A model generated the notes under the pieces. It was not told the origin of the DNA. It made no database searches and was given only the letters and a program-made list of their open reading frames with translations. The position numbers were made by a program, and so were the translations under genes. This document shows, piece after piece, positions 14,927 to 22,509 of a stretch of DNA of 28,664 bases. This DNA is from an uncultured Acetatifactor sp. GTDB lineage: Bacteria > Bacillota > Clostridia > Lachnospirales > Lachnospiraceae. The stretch's first letter is position 1. Each line of letters starts with the position of its first letter. The DNA lies in NCBI GenBank assembly GCA_934394815.1, contig CAKRRD010000041.1, positions 1-28,664 of the forward strand, written 5' to 3'.

Positions 14927-16150
14927 TTAGGAACGATAGTCCGCATTGATCTTCACATAGTCATAACTTAAGTCACAGCCCCATGCGGCAGCCTCTGCTT
15001 CACCCATGTGCATATCCACCAGTGCGGTGACTTCCGGATCGGAGAGGATCTTCGTTGCCTCTTCCTCGCTGTAATCGCAGGCCACACCGTTACCGAAAAT
15101 ATGGATTTTGCCACTCTTGCTCTCAAAATACAGATCTACATTCTCCGGATCGAATCTGGCTCCGGAATAGCCCAGTGCGCAGAGGATACGTCCCCAGTTG
15201 GCGTCATGTCCGAAGATGGCTGCCTTGGTCAGGGAAGAACAGATCACGGATTTTGCCAGAGTTCTGGCATCTTCCTTGCTGGCAGCATGGATCACTTTGG
15301 TTTCGAAGAGTGCGGTTGCACCTTCGCCGTCTCCTGCCATTTTCTTTGCCAGAAAAGTGGTGATCTCGTGCAGTGCCTTACAGAAGTTGTCGTAATCTTC
15401 TCCCTCTGCGGTGATTTCCTCGTTACCTGCCATGCCGTTGGCCAGTACTAACAGGGTATCGTTGGTGGAAGTATCACCGTCCACGGAGATCATGTTGAAG
15501 GAATCCACTACGTCTGCGCTGACGCACTTCTGCAGCATTTCTTTGGAGATTTTCACATCGGTGGTCACAAAGCCCAACATGGTACACATATTCGGATGGA
15601 TCATGCCGGAGCCTTTACACATACCTCCAAGAGTCACGGTCTTGCCGCCGATCTCGGTCTCGATGGCGATCTCCTTGGAAATGGTGTCGGTGGTCATGAT
15701 GGCGTGGGCTGCATCGGAACCTGCCTCCAGGGTATCTGCCTTAGCTGCTGCCAGTTTCTCAATGCCTGCCTTGATCCGGTCTACGGGAATCTGCATGCCG
15801 ATAACACCGGTGGATGCCACCAGTACCGCATCCGCAGGCACGCCCAGCAGTTCTCCGGCACATTTTGCCTCTGCCTCACAGCAGTCCAGTCCCTGTCTGC
15901 CGGTGCAGGCATTGGCGATTCCGGAATTGACTACCACTGCCTGTGCAAATGCGGAATGCTCCACGATCTGCTTATCCCACAGCACGGGAGCCGCCTTTAC
16001 CACGTTGGAGGTAAAAGTACCTGCCACGGTGCAGGGTGCCTTACTTACGATCAGTGCCATATCCTTACGATTCTGATATTTAATGGCAGCCTCCACACCT
16101 GCTGCCTCAAAGCCTTTTGCTGCGGTCACACCGCCCTGGATCTGTTTCAT
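14927..16150 (-). CDS. argJ: Glutamate N-acetyltransferase (ornithine acetyltransferase) ArgJ
   Basis: Transfers the acetyl group from N-acetylornithine to glutamate, closing the acetyl cycle; some members also use acetyl-CoA. 407 residues. The precursor cleaves itself before a nucleophilic Thr, here Thr190 in GSGMIHPNMCTMLGF. The residue before it is Cys189 rather than the common Ala. Other conserved parts are VVVNSGIANACTG, VASTGVIGMQIP and DSFNMISVDGDTSTNDT. The start at 16150 follows AAGGAGAG. Its presence together with an operon GNAT leaves open which of the two makes the first N-acetylglutamate. Confidence 0.96.
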   Translation of the reverse strand: MKQIQGGVTAAKGFEAAGVEAAIKYQNRKDMALIVSKAPCTVAGTFTSNVVKAAPVLWDKQIVEHSAFAQAVVVNSGIANACTGRQGLDCCEAEAKCAGELLGVPADAVLVASTGVIGMQIPVDRIKAGIEKLAAAKADTLEAGSDAAHAIMTTDTISKEIAIETEIGGKTVTLGGMCKGSGMIHPNMCTMLGFVTTDVKISKEMLQKCVSADVVDSFNMISVDGDTSTNDTLLVLANGMAGNEEITAEGEDYDNFCKALHEITTFLAKKMAGDGEGATALFETKVIHAASKEDARTLAKSVICSSLTKAAIFGHDANWGRILCALGYSGARFDPENVDLYFESKSGKIHIFGNGVACDYSEEEATKILSDPEVTALVDMHMGEAEAAAWGCDLSYDYVKINADYRS

Positions 16151-16179
16151 ATTGGAATACTCTCCTTTCGCTTCCGTCT

Positions 16180-16641
16180 CTATTTGTTAAACGCCGTGAT
16201 GTTCTCTTCATTCAGGGTAAAGTCATAATAGTTCAGATCTTCCCGCTTCGTCCAGCCAATGCATTTCCAGAAAGCGTTACCGATGTCATTCTGGGTAAAA
16301 GCGATCAGGCTGACCTTGTTGATATGCTCTTCTTTCAGGGCATTCATGCAGTGAACCACCATGGCCTTGCCGATACCAAGGCGTCTGTAGTCTTCTCGCA
16401 CGCACACATGATACAGACAGCCTCGTCGTCCGTCATGACCGCAGAGGATACCGCCTACTACGGATCCGTCCTCCCCGATGGCTACCACACTGGTGCCGGG
16501 ATTTCTGTTGATAAAACGTTCCACACCCTCTCTGGAATCATCAATGCTGCGGATGCCGAAGCCGTGAATGGTCATCCAGAGGTCATGCAGACCGTCATAA
16601 TCTTCTATGGTCATGGGTTTGATCGTAAACTGTTTACTCAT
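16180..16641 (-). CDS. GNAT N-acetyltransferase inside the arg operon
   Basis: A 153-residue GNAT protein between argC and argJ on the same strand (41 and 29 bp gaps). The acetyl-CoA loop is at residues 86-93 (RRLGIGKA). It is preceded by GCLYHVCVREDY and followed by INKVSLIAFTQNDIGNAFWKCIGW. In context it is a candidate short N-acetylglutamate synthase, as single-domain GNAT synthases are known in some bacteria; it could instead acetylate an unrelated substrate and be co-transcribed by chance. The sequence alone does not show glutamate specificity. The binding site is weak (AAAGGA about 11 nt before the ATG). Confidence 0.85.
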   Translation of the reverse strand: MSKQFTIKPMTIEDYDGLHDLWMTIHGFGIRSIDDSREGVERFINRNPGTSVVAIGEDGSVVGGILCGHDGRRGCLYHVCVREDYRRLGIGKAMVVHCMNALKEEHINKVSLIAFTQNDIGNAFWKCIGWTKREDLNYYDFTLNEENITAFNK

Positions 16642-16682
16642 GTATGTATCTAATCCTTTCTGATCCTTTTTCCGTATCTGCT

Positions 16683-17741
16683 TTAAGGGAAGCAGGGAAC
16701 CAGTTCCAGGCCTTCGCTCTCGGGAAGTCCGAACAACAGGTTCATGTTCTGTACCGCCTGTCCTGCGGCACCCTTTACGAGATTGTCCAGTGCACCCATC
16801 ATAATGATACGGCCGGTACGCTCATCAATGACGAAGTTGATGTCCACGTAGTTGCTGCCTTCCACCCACTTGGTCTCGGGGCAGCTGCCCTTATCCAGTA
16901 CACGGACGAATTTCTCATGGGCATAATATTTATCGTAGACAGCCTTCACTTCTTCATAGGTAGGAAGTGTGCCGTCCGGTTTTCTCTTCAGTGTGGCATA
17001 CTCGGTTGCCAGAATTCCACGATTCATAGGTACGAGGTGCGGGGTGAAATTAATGGTCACCTGACAGTTGCCCGCATAGCCTAACTGCTCCTCAATCTCC
17101 GGAGTATGTCTGTGGCTTGCCACGCCGTAAGCTTTCATATTCTCATTCACTTCGCAGAACAGATTGGGCACCTTGGCGCCTCGTCCCGCACCGGAGGTTC
17201 CGGACTTGGCATCCACGATCAGGGTGTTCACATCAATCATGCCTTCTTTTACCATGGGATATGCCGTCAGGATGGAACAGGTGGTGTAGCAGCCGGGGTT
17301 GGCTACCAGTCTGGTCTTCTCCGTGATCTTGTCTCGGTTGATTTCGCAGAGTCCGTATACAGCTTCTTCGATAAACTGGGGAGACTTATGCTCGATGCCG
17401 TACCATTTTTCATAGGTGGCCACATCCTTGATACGGTAGTCTGCGGACAGATCCACGATCTTCACCTGAGAAAGAATCTCCTCGGTCAACAGGCCTGCCA
17501 GGAATCCCTGTGGGGTTGCGGTAAAGATCACATCTACCTGTTTCGCCAGTTCTTCCAGATTGTCATCCTTGCAGATGTCCTCCACCAGTTCAAACATGTT
17601 CTGGTATACCTGATAATACTTCTTATCTATATAGCTTCGGGAACCGTACCATACGATTCTGGCATCCTTGTGGTTTAACAGGATCCTTACCAGTTCTCCT
17701 CCGGCATAACCGGTCGCTCCGATGATTCCTACTCTGATCAT
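16683..17741 (-). CDS. argC: N-acetyl-gamma-glutamyl-phosphate reductase
   Basis: NADPH-dependent reduction of N-acetylglutamyl phosphate to the semialdehyde, third step of arginine synthesis. 352 residues: NADP-binding VGIIGATGYAGGELVRIL at the N-terminus, IVDLSADYRI, and catalytic Cys151 in VANPGCYTTCSI. GTSGAGRGAK and SHRHTPEIEEQLG with the catalytic His region are also present. The start at 17741 has GGAGAGG 7 nt before it; a longer frame to 17870 would run through the leader and is rejected. It is first in the operon argC-GNAT-argJ-argB-argD-SBP and lies behind an ArgR-type operator array. Confidence 0.96.
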   Translation of the reverse strand: MIRVGIIGATGYAGGELVRILLNHKDARIVWYGSRSYIDKKYYQVYQNMFELVEDICKDDNLEELAKQVDVIFTATPQGFLAGLLTEEILSQVKIVDLSADYRIKDVATYEKWYGIEHKSPQFIEEAVYGLCEINRDKITEKTRLVANPGCYTTCSILTAYPMVKEGMIDVNTLIVDAKSGTSGAGRGAKVPNLFCEVNENMKAYGVASHRHTPEIEEQLGYAGNCQVTINFTPHLVPMNRGILATEYATLKRKPDGTLPTYEEVKAVYDKYYAHEKFVRVLDKGSCPETKWVEGSNYVDINFVIDERTGRIIMMGALDNLVKGAAGQAVQNMNLLFGLPESEGLELVPCFP

Positions 17742-17860
17742 TTTTCTACCTCTCCTGCTTACGCTTTTCCGCATTTCTGTCGTTCTTCCGTCCCCTCCGC
17801 CGCCTGTTCTTCTCTGAAAAAACAGCATCTGACAGCGGTTGCAAGACTCTGAATAGTTCC

Positions 17861-17888
17861 ATGATACCACTTTTTGTCTAAATGTCTA
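17861..17888 (-). promoter_or_regulatory. Probable argC operon promoter
   Basis: Minus strand: -35 TAGACA (17883-17888), a 16-bp spacer, then -10 TATCAT (17861-17866), giving a leader of about 110 nt before argC. The leader (17742-17855) has no recognisable riboswitch or T-box. The match is fair, not perfect. Confidence 0.5.
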
Positions 17889-17896
17889 CTACTTTT

Positions 17897-17972
17897 TTTA
17901 TTTTTATGCACGTTTTTTGGATTGATATGTATATTTATGCATATATTCATAGTATTTTTATGGTTTTATGCA
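17897..17972 (-). promoter_or_regulatory. Array of three ArgR-type operators before argC
   Basis: Three 14-bp elements fit TGNAT-WWWW-ATNCA with their centres exactly 31 bp apart: 17897-17910 (TTTATTTTTATGCA), 17928-17941 (TGTATATTTATGCA, a perfect fit) and 17959-17972 (TATGGTTTTATGCA). The pattern equals the AhrC/ArgR box of Bacillus (for example CATGAATAAAAATGCAAG). The 31-bp step is three helical turns, so hexamers could line up on one face. The array lies upstream of the -35 box rather than over it. The perfect box is nearly the same as one before argG. Confidence 0.7.
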
Positions 17973-18014
17973 GTATAGCGGAATAATATTCATTCTGTCT
18001 TCCGCGTACTTTTC

Positions 18015-18038
18015 TTTCCTATAGAAATCTGTTACAAT
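18015..18038 (+). promoter_or_regulatory. Possible rqcH promoter
   Basis: A good -10 box TACAAT (18033-18038) lies 90 bp before the rqcH start. The -35 region 17 bp upstream (near 18010-18015) is only T-rich, so the promoter is weak or uncertain. It is divergent from argC, with the ArgR-type array between the two. Confidence 0.35.
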
Positions 18039-18128
18039 AACTATGCTGCGTTTATGCCTGCAGCGTATCTATTTTGCAGCTCTTCAAGCTCTGTTTTTGC
18101 AGATCTGGAGAGCAGAAACGAGGAAATT

Positions 18129-19874
18129 ATGGCTTTTGACGGCGTTACCATTGCCTGTGTAATATCGGAATTAAAAAAAGAACTGATCGGCGGACGATTA
18201 TACAAGATCGCCCAGCCGGAAAATGATGAACTGCTGCTGACCATCAAGCAGCCCACCGGGCAGAAACGGCTGCTTCTGTCCGCCAGTGCTTCCCTGCCCC
18301 TGATCTATCTGACGGAAAGCAACAAGCCCAGTCCCATGACTGCTCCCAATTTCTGTATGCTGCTGCGCAAGCACCTGCAGAACGGCCGTATTGTAAACAT
18401 TTCCCAGCCGGGGTTAGAGCGGATCGTGCATATTGACATCGAACATCTGGACGAAATGGGGGATCTGCGTCACAAGACGCTGGTCATGGAACTGATGGGC
18501 AAGCACAGTAACCTGATCTTCTGCAATGATGACAATACCATCATCGACAGTATCAAACGGGTATCCGCCGCAGTCAGCAGTGTCCGGGAAGTCCTGCCCG
18601 GCAGGCCCTATTTCATCGCCCACACCCAGGATAAGCTGGATGCCCTGACCTGCGAAGAGACTGCTTTCCGGGAAGCCCTTGCTGCCAAACCCCAGCCGGT
18701 CTTCAAGGCCATCTATGGAAGCTTTGCTGGTATCTCTCCGGTACTGGCGCAGGAACTGTGCCATGAGGCAGGCATCGACGGGGAACGCCCCACCGCTGCG
18801 CTGGCAGCGGAGAATTACCACGCCCTGTACGAAGTTTTTTCCAGAATGGTTACTTCCATTAAGGAAGAAACTTTCTCTCCCTGCATTGCCTACAGCGGCA
18901 CCCGCCCCGTAGAATACGCGGCGGTTCCCCTGACCATGTATAGCACCGGAGCGGATCATTTAGAATCTTACGCTTCCATGTCCGCCCTGTTAGAACATTT
19001 CTATGCGGAGAAAAATACCCTGACGAGGATCCGGCAGAAGTCCTCCGACCTGCGCCGGATCGTACAGACGGCCCTGGAACGTGACATCAAAAAATACGAT
19101 TTGCAGCTGACCCAGATGAAGGATACGGAGAAACGGGAAAAATACCGGATCTACGGAGAATTGTTGAATACCTACGGTTACAGTGCCAAGCCCGGTGACA
19201 AGTCCCTTACGGCGGTAAATTATTATACGAACGAGCCGGTGACAATCCCACTGGATCCCACCCTCTCCGCCACGGAAAATGCGAAGAAATATTTTGACAA
19301 ATACGGGAAGTTAAAGCGTACTTACGAGGCACTTTCCGAACTGACCACCCGGGTAAAGGAAGAGATTGACCATTTAGAGACCATCAGCACAGCTCTGGAT
19401 ATTGCCCTGAAGGAAGAAGATCTGGTGGAGATCAAGGAGGAACTGACCCAGAGCGGCTACATCCGCAGAAAGGGCGGCACCAAAAAGGCGAAGATCACCA
19501 GCAGGCCCTTTCATTATCTGAGCAGTGACGGCTTCCATATTTATGTAGGAAAAAATAATTTCCAGAACGACGAACTGACCTTCAAGTTTGCCACCGGAAA
19601 CGACTGGTGGTTCCATGCCAAGGGCATTCCCGGCTCCCATGTGGTGGTAAAGACCGAAGGGAAGGAACTGCCGGACCGGACTTTTGAAGAAGCTGGTCGT
19701 CTGGCGGCCTACTATTCCAAGGGCCGGGAGCAGGAAAAAGTGGAGATTGATTACGTCCAGAAGAAACAGGTCAAAAAGCCCGCCGGTGCCAAACCGGGCT
19801 TCGTTGTCTATTATACGAACTACTCCCTGATGATCGACAGCGATATTTCCGGCATTGAAAAGATCAGCGACTGA
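18129..19874 (+). CDS. rqcH: RqcH (NFACT family) ribosome quality-control protein
   Basis: A 581-residue NFACT protein, the bacterial relative of Rqc2. It binds stalled 50S subunits and recruits tRNA-Ala to add C-terminal alanine tails that mark nascent chains for degradation; older annotation as fibronectin-binding protein FbpA is common. The N-terminal NFACT-N domain starts MAFDGVTIACVISELKKEL. A helix-hairpin/coiled-coil part lies at about 300-430, and the C-terminal NFACT-R domain includes GFHIYVGKNNFQND and DWWFHAKGIPGSHVV. Residues 97-98 are Glu-Arg (GLERIV), at the place where, from memory, Bacillus has the Asp-Arg pair needed for tRNA recognition. The start at 18129 is preceded by GAGGAAATT; the frame runs further upstream but lacks a site. 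No clear terminator follows before the argG region. Confidence 0.93.
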   Translation: MAFDGVTIACVISELKKELIGGRLYKIAQPENDELLLTIKQPTGQKRLLLSASASLPLIYLTESNKPSPMTAPNFCMLLRKHLQNGRIVNISQPGLERIVHIDIEHLDEMGDLRHKTLVMELMGKHSNLIFCNDDNTIIDSIKRVSAAVSSVREVLPGRPYFIAHTQDKLDALTCEETAFREALAAKPQPVFKAIYGSFAGISPVLAQELCHEAGIDGERPTAALAAENYHALYEVFSRMVTSIKEETFSPCIAYSGTRPVEYAAVPLTMYSTGADHLESYASMSALLEHFYAEKNTLTRIRQKSSDLRRIVQTALERDIKKYDLQLTQMKDTEKREKYRIYGELLNTYGYSAKPGDKSLTAVNYYTNEPVTIPLDPTLSATENAKKYFDKYGKLKRTYEALSELTTRVKEEIDHLETISTALDIALKEEDLVEIKEELTQSGYIRRKGGTKKAKITSRPFHYLSSDGFHIYVGKNNFQNDELTFKFATGNDWWFHAKGIPGSHVVVKTEGKELPDRTFEEAGRLAAYYSKGREQEKVEIDYVQKKQVKKPAGAKPGFVVYYTNYSLMIDSDISGIEKISD

Positions 19875-19938
19875 TCGTCCGGGATTCCGGCACCGGATAC
19901 CGCCTGTAGCCTCTCTATGCAACAGCCAGCGAATTTTA

Positions 19939-20025
19939 TGCATAAATATACTGCATAATTCTTTCTTTATGCATTTATGTGCATATTTCAATTTGTTTTA
20001 TTCATATTTTTGATTTATTTATGCA
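19939..20025 (+). promoter_or_regulatory. ArgR-type operators before argG
   Basis: Elements fitting TGNAT-WWWW-ATNCA: 19939-19952 (TGCATAAATATACT, one mismatch), 19970-19983 (TGCATTTATGTGCA, one mismatch) and a weaker 20012-20025 (GATTTATTTATGCA). Centres are 31 and 42 bp apart, three and four helical turns. A lone TATGCA at 19916-19921 lies another 31 bp upstream. The first element matches the reverse complement of the perfect argC box at 13 of 14 bases, which ties the two promoters to one regulator, presumably ArgR. The sites end 10 bp before the -35 box. Confidence 0.7.
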
Positions 20026-20035
20026 ACTTTTCTGC

Positions 20036-20064
20036 TTGCTTTTGCGATAATAATGTTGTATAGT
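20036..20064 (+). promoter_or_regulatory. argG promoter
   Basis: -35 TTGCTT (20036-20041), a 17-bp spacer and -10 TATAGT (20059-20064). This gives a leader of about 98 nt before argG. Confidence 0.7.
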
Positions 20065-20093
20065 AATTGTCAGAGCGTAACACACGATCCTAA

Positions 20094-20136
20094 CTGTTCC
20101 CCTCTGCCGGAAGCACCGTTTCCGGACGCGGGACAG
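20094..20136 (+). other. Nested hairpin in the argG leader
   Basis: An inner stem CCGGAA/TTCCGG (20107-20112 with 20120-20125, 7-nt loop) is enclosed by an outer stem CTGT-CCC / GGGACAG (20094-20101 with 20130-20136, one bulged T). There is no T-tract behind it, so it is not a terminator. It could stabilise the mRNA or block or support translation; no known riboswitch was recognised. Confidence 0.4.
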
Positions 20137-20168
20137 CTACATACAAATCACAAACGGAGGATTTTATC

Positions 20169-21395
20169 ATGAAGGAAAAAGTAGTTTTGGCTTATTCCGG
20201 CGGTCTGGATACTACCGCTATCATTCCCTGGCTGAAGGAGAATTTTGACTATGAAGTTATCTGTGTCTGCGTCAACTGCGGACAGGCAGAGGAGTTGGAC
20301 GGTCTGGAAGAGAGAGCAAAGGCCTGCGGTGCTTCCAAACTGTATATTGAAGACGTTATCGATGAATTCTGTGATGATTATATCGTTCCCTGTGTACAGG
20401 CCCATGCCGTATACGAGAATAAGTATCTGTTAGGTACTTCCATGGCAAGACCCCTGATTGCCAAGAAGCTGGTAGAAATTGCCAGAAAAGAAGGCGCTGT
20501 AGCCATCTGCCACGGTGCTACCGGTAAGGGTAACGACCAGATCCGTTTTGAGCTGGGTATCAAGGCTCTGGCTCCTGATATCAAGATTATTGCTCCCTGG
20601 AGAAGCGACAAGTGGAACATGGATTCCCGTGAATCCGAGATCGAATACTGCAAGGCTCATGGCATTCATCTTCCTTTCTCCACCGATTCTTCCTACAGCC
20701 GTGACCGTAACATCTGGCACATCAGCCACGAAGGCCTGGAACTGGAAGATCCCGGTAATGAGCCTAACTACGAACATCTGCTGGTACTTGGTGTAACTCC
20801 CGAGAAGGCTCCCGATGAGGGCGAATATGTGACCATGACTTTTGAAAAGGGTGTTCCCACTTCCGTGAACGGTCAGAAGATGAAGGTGTCCGATATCATC
20901 CGTACCCTGAACAGGCTGGGCGGCAAGCATGGTATCGGTATCGTGGATATCGTAGAGAACCGTGTCGTTGGCATGAAGTCCCGTGGTGTCTATGAGACTC
21001 CCGGTGGTACCATTCTGATGGAAGCACACCAGCAGTTGGAAGAGCTGATCCTGGATCGCGATACCTATGCATTTGAGAAGGAAATGGGTGCGAAGTTCGC
21101 AAGTCTGGTATACGAAGGCAAATGGTTCACTCCTCTTCGTGAAGCAGAGCAGGCCTTCATCGAGAAAACTCAGGAATATGTAACCGGTGAAGTAAAATTC
21201 AAGCTCTACAAGGGTAACATCATCAAGGCCGGAACCACTTCTCCTTACTCTCTGTACAACGAGAATCTGGCTTCCTTCACCACCGGCGACCTGTATGACC
21301 ATCACGATGCCGAAGGCTTCATCAACCTGTTCGGCCTGTCCCTGAAGGTTCGTGCCATGAAGTTACAGGAGAACGAGAAGAAGCTTGGTAACTAA
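20169..21395 (+). CDS. argG: Argininosuccinate synthase
   Basis: ATP-dependent joining of citrulline and aspartate to argininosuccinate, the second-last step of arginine synthesis. 408 residues, standard. The PP-loop [12 protein letters not shown] is at the N-terminus; [18 protein letters not shown] and [19 protein letters not shown] are signature blocks. CGGAGG stands just before the ATG. Arg and Gly codons are largely CGT and GGT, unlike the CGG/CGC/AGA-rich neighbours, as expected for a highly expressed gene. argH, its usual companion, does not follow and is not in the window. Assignment is firm. Confidence 0.97.
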   Translation: MKEKVVLAYSGGLDTTAIIPWLKENFDYEVICVCVNCGQAEELDGLEERAKACGASKLYIEDVIDEFCDDYIVPCVQAHAVYENKYLLGTSMARPLIAKKLVEIARKEGAVAICHGATGKGNDQIRFELGIKALAPDIKIIAPWRSDKWNMDSRESEIEYCKAHGIHLPFSTDSSYSRDRNIWHISHEGLELEDPGNEPNYEHLLVLGVTPEKAPDEGEYVTMTFEKGVPTSVNGQKMKVSDIIRTLNRLGGKHGIGIVDIVENRVVGMKSRGVYETPGGTILMEAHQQLEELILDRDTYAFEKEMGAKFASLVYEGKWFTPLREAEQAFIEKTQEYVTGEVKFKLYKGNIIKAGTTSPYSLYNENLASFTTGDLYDHHDAEGFINLFGLSLKVRAMKLQENEKKLGN

Positions 21396-21417
21396 GATTT
21401 GAAATAATGAGGTGTCT

Positions 21418-21699
21418 ATGATAACTGCACAGACTATACTTACTGTGGTGATCCTGTATCTGGTGATCCTCAATGTTATAGGATATGTCATCATGGGCGT
21501 CGATAAAAAAAGAGCCATCCGGGGTGCCTGGCGCATCTCGGAGGCTTCTCTTTTTTTCACGGCGCTTCTGGGCGGCAGTCTGGGATGTATTCTGGGCATG
21601 CAGCACTTCCGCCACAAGACGAAGCACTGGTATTTCAAGTACGGAATGCCGGCGATCCTGGTGGGACAGATACTGCTTTTTGCCCTTTTATTCAGGTAG
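21418..21699 (+). CDS. DUF1294 small membrane protein
   Basis: A 93-residue protein with about three membrane helices. The DUF1294 signature is D-K-x-x-A near residue 28 (GVDKKRAIRGAWRISEASL), then GGSLGCILGMQHFRHKTKHWYFKYGMP and a final hydrophobic helix. The function of the family is unknown. The start is 21418, with GAGG 5 nt upstream; a GTG at 21412 is inside the binding site. It begins 22 bp after argG and could be on its transcript. Confidence 0.88.
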   Translation: MITAQTILTVVILYLVILNVIGYVIMGVDKKRAIRGAWRISEASLFFTALLGGSLGCILGMQHFRHKTKHWYFKYGMPAILVGQILLFALLFR

Positions 21700-21748
21700 G
21701 AAATATGCTATACTTTTTTATATGAAAGAAAGTTCGGGAGGTGTCGAT

Positions 21749-22456
21749 ATGCATATAGCAGTGTGTGATGATAATGTGGCCGACAGAAAACAGTTAGAGC
21801 GCTTATTGAAAAGAGAATCCGACAAAAGAGCGGCATCTACGGGTATCATTTATACCGATTCTTTTGGCAATTCCAATTCCCTGCTGGCCAATCCCATGCA
21901 GTACGATGCCTTCTATATCGATATGTGCCTGACGGAAGGGACGACCGGTACGGACGTGGTAAACGCCCTCACCGCCCAGGGTGTCAACGCCCCCATCGTA
22001 TTATGCTGTTCCAGGATCAATTACAGAGAGCAGTCCTATCCGGAGAATGTCATCTTCCTGGACAAGCCCATCAAGGTAGCGGAACTGGCACAAAGTATCG
22101 ACCATGCCCTGGAGATCATGGCGAAAGCGGTTCCCCTCATCGAACTCCGCGAGGATGAAGACACCATCTATGTAACCGAACCGGACATCCTCTACGCCGA
22201 AGAAGAAGGCCGGAATGTCATCGTCACCCTGAAGGACGGCCGCACCGTAAAAGTAGCCACCACCGCCATCAATCTGTTCTCCCAGATAGAGAATCACCCC
22301 ACCTTCTTTGCTCCCAACGTCAAGACGATCCTTAACGGCAGATATATGGAGAAGCTGGGTTTCCGCAAAGTCATCATGTGCGACGGCAAAAAATTCGCTC
22401 TGCACAGAGACTGCGTTGCTTACGCGAAACAACTGCTGGCGGACTATCATGCGTAA
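21749..22456 (+). CDS. Divergent LytTR-type response regulator
   Basis: A 235-residue protein with an N-terminal receiver domain: MHIAVCDDNVAD (acidic pair Asp7-Asp8), likely phospho-Asp58 in AFYIDMCLTEG, and Lys in FLDKPIKV. The usual D-x-M-L-P after the acceptor is replaced. The C-terminal half (about 130-235) fits a weak LytTR DNA-binding domain: TIYVTEPDILYAEEEGRNVIVTLKDGRTV, then an unusual end with a changed VHRSYIVN region (NVKTILNGRYMEKLG; KFALHRDCVAYAKQ). No histidine kinase is adjacent, so it is an orphan here. GGGAGGTG precedes the ATG. A TATACT at 21709-21714 may be its -10 box. The stop codon overlaps the phoR terminator T-tract. Confidence 0.75.
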   Translation: MHIAVCDDNVADRKQLERLLKRESDKRAASTGIIYTDSFGNSNSLLANPMQYDAFYIDMCLTEGTTGTDVVNALTAQGVNAPIVLCCSRINYREQSYPENVIFLDKPIKVAELAQSIDHALEIMAKAVPLIELREDEDTIYVTEPDILYAEEEGRNVIVTLKDGRTVKVATTAINLFSQIENHPTFFAPNVKTILNGRYMEKLGFRKVIMCDGKKFALHRDCVAYAKQLLADYHA

Positions 22457-22487
22457 AAAAAGACCCCACTCTCTCGAATGAAGTCTT
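22455..22487 (-). terminator. Terminator of the nptA-phoB-phoR transcript
   Basis: On the minus strand AAGACTTCATTC pairs with GAGTGGGGTCTT (12 bp with three G-U wobbles, GAGA tetraloop; 22460-22487), followed by a run of T at 22459-22454. On the plus strand the wobbles become A-C mismatches, so it works mainly for minus-strand transcripts. It starts 22 bp after the phoR stop. Confidence 0.8.
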
Positions 22488-22509
22488 AGAAAATTTGAAC
22501 TCGAACTTC

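Noticed and set aside
17742..17870. Longer argC start at 17870
   Set aside because: It would begin inside the promoter region; ATG 17741 has a good ribosome site and the family's normal N-terminus.
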